The position numbers and the translations under genes are program-made. Of a stretch of 7,599 bases of DNA, positions 4,955 through 7,599 are shown piece by piece; within the stretch, counting starts at the first letter, position 1; each line of letters starts with the position of its first letter. The stretch lies in assembly GCA_964639395.1 (NCBI GenBank), contig CAZXCT010000059.1, forward strand, positions 1 to 7,599, written 5' to 3'. The notes beneath the pieces were generated by a model. It was given only the letters and a program-made list of their open reading frames with translations. It had not been told where the DNA came from and ran no database searches. The DNA comes from ATZT02 sp964639395. GTDB lineage: Bacteria > Actinomycetota > Actinomycetes > S36-B12 > UBA5976.

Positions 4955-7599
4955 TTAGCGTGAATCTGATCCTTTTACTGTATTAATCGCGGCTCGACCT
5001 ACCTCTAAACGAGCAATTGGCACCCGAAACGGCGAGCAAGAGACATAGTCCAGGCCAATTTCAGCAAAAAAATGAATACTGCGTGGATCCCCACCGTGCT
5101 CGCCGCAGACACCCATCATCATCGTTGGCTTAGTTTTGCGACCTTTTTGTACTGCCATCTTCACCAGTTCGCCTACCCCATATACATCTATCGACTCAAA
5201 AGGTGAAGTGCCGAGAATGCCACGCTCTAAATAGGCGCCAACGAATTCGCTTTCAACGTCATCTCTGCTAAATCCCCAAGTTGTTTGCGTTAAATCGTTC
5301 GTACCAAATGAAAAGAAATCCGCTTCTTGTGCGATGCGCTCTGCAGTAAGTGCTGCTCGTGGCAATTCAATCATGGTGCCAATTACTGGCGCAAATACTT
5401 GACCATTGTCTTTCATAGTTTTTTCAAAAATTTCTACTGCTTCAATTTTTACTGGTCTAAATTCTGCCGCGGTGGCAACTAGTGGCACCATAATTTCTGG
5501 ATGGGGATTTTTACCTTCACTTAATAATTTTGCAGTGGCTTGAGCAACTGCCTTAACTTGTGTGGCAAATAGCCCTGGCATTTGTAAACCTAATCTCACC
5601 CCGCGCATACCCAACATAGGATTTTGCTCGCGATGGGCCTCAACTGCTGCTAAAAGTTTTTCTTTTTCTTTATCAGGTTTTCCGCGCTCTTTTGATAACG
5701 CTACTTCAACTGCTAAATCCGAATGCTCCGGCAAAAATTCATGTAAGGGTGGATCAATCAACCTAATTACTACCGGATATCCATCATTCGCTTTGAGTAG
5801 TTCATAAAAATCTTGCGTTTGTAATGGCAATAACTCTTCATATACTTTTTCGCGTACCTGATCAGATTGCGCCAAAATTAGTTTTTCAACCAATTTTTTG
5901 CGCTCACCTAAAAACATATGTTCGGTGCGAGCTAAGCCAATACCGACTGCCCCCATCTTTCGAGCACGAATTGCATCCACTTGCGTATCTGCATTGGCTC
6001 TTACTTTTAGTTTTGCTATTTTGTCAGCATGGGTAACAATTCGATCAACGGCTTTAATTAACTCATCTTGCTCAACTGCCGCTAAGCCCTCTTCAAAATA
6101 TTTACTTACCAAACTCGGAGCAACCGGCACCTCCCCTAAAAACACTTCACCACTAGTGCCATCAATACTTATTAATTGCCCCGCCTTCAATACTTCACCG
6201 GTTGCTAATGAAATGTTTTGATTTTCAATATCAACTAACAATGTCTCTGCCCCGCACACTGCAGTTTTACCCATACCGCGCGCTACCACTGCCGCATGTG
6301 AAGTTTTACCACCGCGAGAAGTTAAAACACCAACCGAAGCAACCATTCCGGCTAGGTCATCGGGATTAGTTTCACGTCTGACCAAAATTACTTTCTCGCC
6401 GCGAGCACTTTGCTCAACCGCAGCTTTAGAAGAAAAAACGATTTTGCCCACTGAAGCGCCAGGTGAGGCGGCGATACCTTTTGCTATTAACTTCTTTTCT
6501 GCCTTGACGTCAAATCGCGGAAACATCAGTTGTTGCAACTGCACACCGCTTACTCTTTGCAATGCTTCATCTAAAGAAATCAAACCTTCATCTACTAACT
6601 GGCTGGCAATTCGAAAGGCTGCCGCAGCGGTACGTTTACCGATGCGAGTTTGTAACATCCATAATTTGCCATCTTCTACCGTAAATTCAATATCGCAAAG
6701 ATCTTTATAGTGAATTTCGAGCGTTTGCATAGTTTGCATTAATTCTTTATGCACTTCGGGCATTAATTTTGCTAAATCGTCTAAGTGCATCGTGTTACGA
6801 ATGCCGGCAACTACATCTTCACCTTGCGCGTCAGTTAACCAATCGCCATAAGCGCCAGGTGCGCCAGTTGCAGGGTCGCGCGTAAAGGCCACACCGGTTC
6901 CGCTTTTTGAGCCTTTGTTTCCGAAAACCATTGTTCCGACATTTACCGCAGTGCCTAAATCATCGGGGATTCTTTCTTGGCGGCGATATATTTTTGCTCG
7001 ATCGGTATTCCAAGAGTCAAAAACTGCGCGAATTGCTAAATCAAGTTGGGTATAGGCGCCTTGCGGAAACTCCTCGCCGGTTTCTTTAAGTACTATCGAT
7101 TTAAAGTCTTTAACTATCTCTTGCAGGTCAAATGCAGAAAGATCTAAATCAGACTTAGCAGCAGCGCTTTTTTTGTGAGACTCAAAAACTTCATCAAACT
7201 TTTCACCATGAATATTCAAAACAGTCTTACCAAACATTTGAATTAACCTACGATAAGAATCCCAGGCAAATCTTTCGTCGTTAGTTTCTTTTGCTAGGCC
7301 AATTAGCGTTTCATCATTTAGCCCTATGTTTAAAACCGTATCCATCATGCCTGGCATAGAGAATTTGGCACCACTACGAACTGAAAGCAATAGTGGTTTG
7401 TCACTATCACCCAATTTACGATTAGAGCGTGATTCGGTAGCAGCTAAAGCGGTACCAACTTGCGGCCCAAGACCTGCTGGTTCACGACCAAATTTTAAAT
7501 AGGCCCGACATGCTTCAGTAGTTATAGTGAAACCCGGTGGCACTGGTAAACCTAAACGGGTCATCTCGGCTAAATTCGCACCCTTACCGCCCAATAAAT
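4955..7599 (-). CDS. ppdK: Pyruvate, phosphate dikinase, missing only the extreme N-terminus (cut by window edge)
   Basis: PPDK interconverts pyruvate + ATP + phosphate and PEP + AMP + pyrophosphate in the cytosol, giving either gluconeogenic PEP supply or PPi-driven glycolysis. Residue numbers here count from the TTG at 7594. The ATP-grasp domain (about 1-330) has GGKGANLAEM (ATP-binding Lys at 4), LLLSVRSGAKFSMPGMMDT (Arg 73) and the metal/ATP segment DIEFTVEDGKLWMLQTR. The swivelling phosphohistidine domain (about 370-480) has GGKTSHAAVVARGMG with catalytic His 433. The C-terminal PEP-utilising barrel has GLARTEHMFL, RLIDPPLHEFLP, MIELPRA, GTNDLTQ and the catalytic Cys 830 in GVCGEHGGDP. 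All key residues are intact, so the enzyme should be active. The frame stays open to the edge (two more Leu codons), and by comparison with the Clostridium enzyme about 20 residues lie outside. The TTG is not the true start. PEP synthase and PTS enzyme I are excluded by the overall layout. Confidence 0.97.
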   Translation of the reverse strand, partial: LLGGKGANLAEMTRLGLPVPPGFTITTEACRAYLKFGREPAGLGPQVGTALAATESRSNRKLGDSDKPLLLSVRSGAKFSMPGMMDTVLNIGLNDETLIGLAKETNDERFAWDSYRRLIQMFGKTVLNIHGEKFDEVFESHKKSAAAKSDLDLSAFDLQEIVKDFKSIVLKETGEEFPQGAYTQLDLAIRAVFDSWNTDRAKIYRRQERIPDDLGTAVNVGTMVFGNKGSKSGTGVAFTRDPATGAPGAYGDWLTDAQGEDVVAGIRNTMHLDDLAKLMPEVHKELMQTMQTLEIHYKDLCDIEFTVEDGKLWMLQTRIGKRTAAAAFRIASQLVDEGLISLDEALQRVSGVQLQQLMFPRFDVKAEKKLIAKGIAASPGASVGKIVFSSKAAVEQSARGEKVILVRRETNPDDLAGMVASVGVLTSRGGKTSHAAVVARGMGKTAVCGAETLLVDIENQNISLATGEVLKAGQLISIDGTSGEVFLGEVPVAPSLVSKYFEEGLAAVEQDELIKAVDRIVTHADKIAKLKVRANADTQVDAIRARKMGAVGIGLARTEHMFLGERKKLVEKLILAQSDQVREKVYEELLPLQTQDFYELLKANDGYPVVIRLIDPPLHEFLPEHSDLAVEVALSKERGKPDKEKEKLLAAVEAHREQNPMLGMRGVRLGLQMPGLFATQVKAVAQATAKLLSEGKNPHPEIMVPLVATAAEFRPVKIEAVEIFEKTMKDNGQVFAPVIGTMIELPRAALTAERIAQEADFFSFGTNDLTQTTWGFSRDDVESEFVGAYLERGILGTSPFESIDVYGVGELVKMAVQKGRKTKPTMMMGVCGEHGGDPRSIHFFAEIGLDYVSCSPFRVPIARLEVGRAAINTVKGSDSR

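Noticed and set aside
4941..4957. CTAAGCC...GGTTAG inverted repeat at the ppdK stop as a terminator
   Set aside because: The stem is short with a bulge, overlaps the stop codon and has no following T-run on the minus strand, so I do not call it a terminator.
5562..7089. Several plus-strand open frames of 60-107 codons
   Set aside because: All lie antisense to ppdK, whose motifs are continuous through the region; none has a family signature.

Overview
The window looks like part of a low-GC, streamlined actinobacterial chromosome. The gene order infA-rpmJ-rpsM-rpsK-rpsD-rpoA-rplQ-truA, the actinobacterial-style sequences of S11, RpoA and L17 (long alanine/glutamate-rich C-terminal tails on the last two), and a moderately AT-rich composition together suggest a planktonic lineage such as the freshwater acI/Nanopelagicales group. 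The phylum is well supported by protein features; the order is inference. Every recognised gene lies on the minus strand, so transcription runs from high to low coordinates.

Layout in transcription order. From 7599 to 4955 lies almost all of ppdK (pyruvate, phosphate dikinase), cut at its 5' end by the window edge. A 97-base spacer with a strong imperfect hairpin separates it from infA (IF-1) and rpmJ (bL36). A 147-base non-coding stretch (4361-4507) between rpmJ and rpsM is unusually structured. It holds three tandem perfect 7-bp hairpins, a possible pseudoknot, and a segment that could pair with the rpsM start region. It is the most interesting part of the window and a candidate autoregulatory leader. 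Then come rpsM, rpsK, rpsD, rpoA and rplQ (the alpha operon), tightly spaced with clear Shine-Dalgarno sequences.

A terminator-like hairpin with flanking A/T runs follows rplQ, but it lies inside the first codons of truA. truA is followed by tatA and the 5' part of tatC (cut by the left window edge), probably as one transcription unit.

The genes therefore cover translation initiation (IF-1), ribosome assembly (S13, S11, S4, L17, L36), transcription (RNA polymerase alpha), tRNA modification (TruA), twin-arginine protein export (TatA, TatC) and central carbon/PEP metabolism (PpdK). No mobile element, CRISPR array, tRNA or rRNA was seen. This is core genome, not an accessory island, and I see no new multi-gene system. 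The points worth checking are regulatory RNA candidates, one zinc-motif variant in S4, and local gene order.
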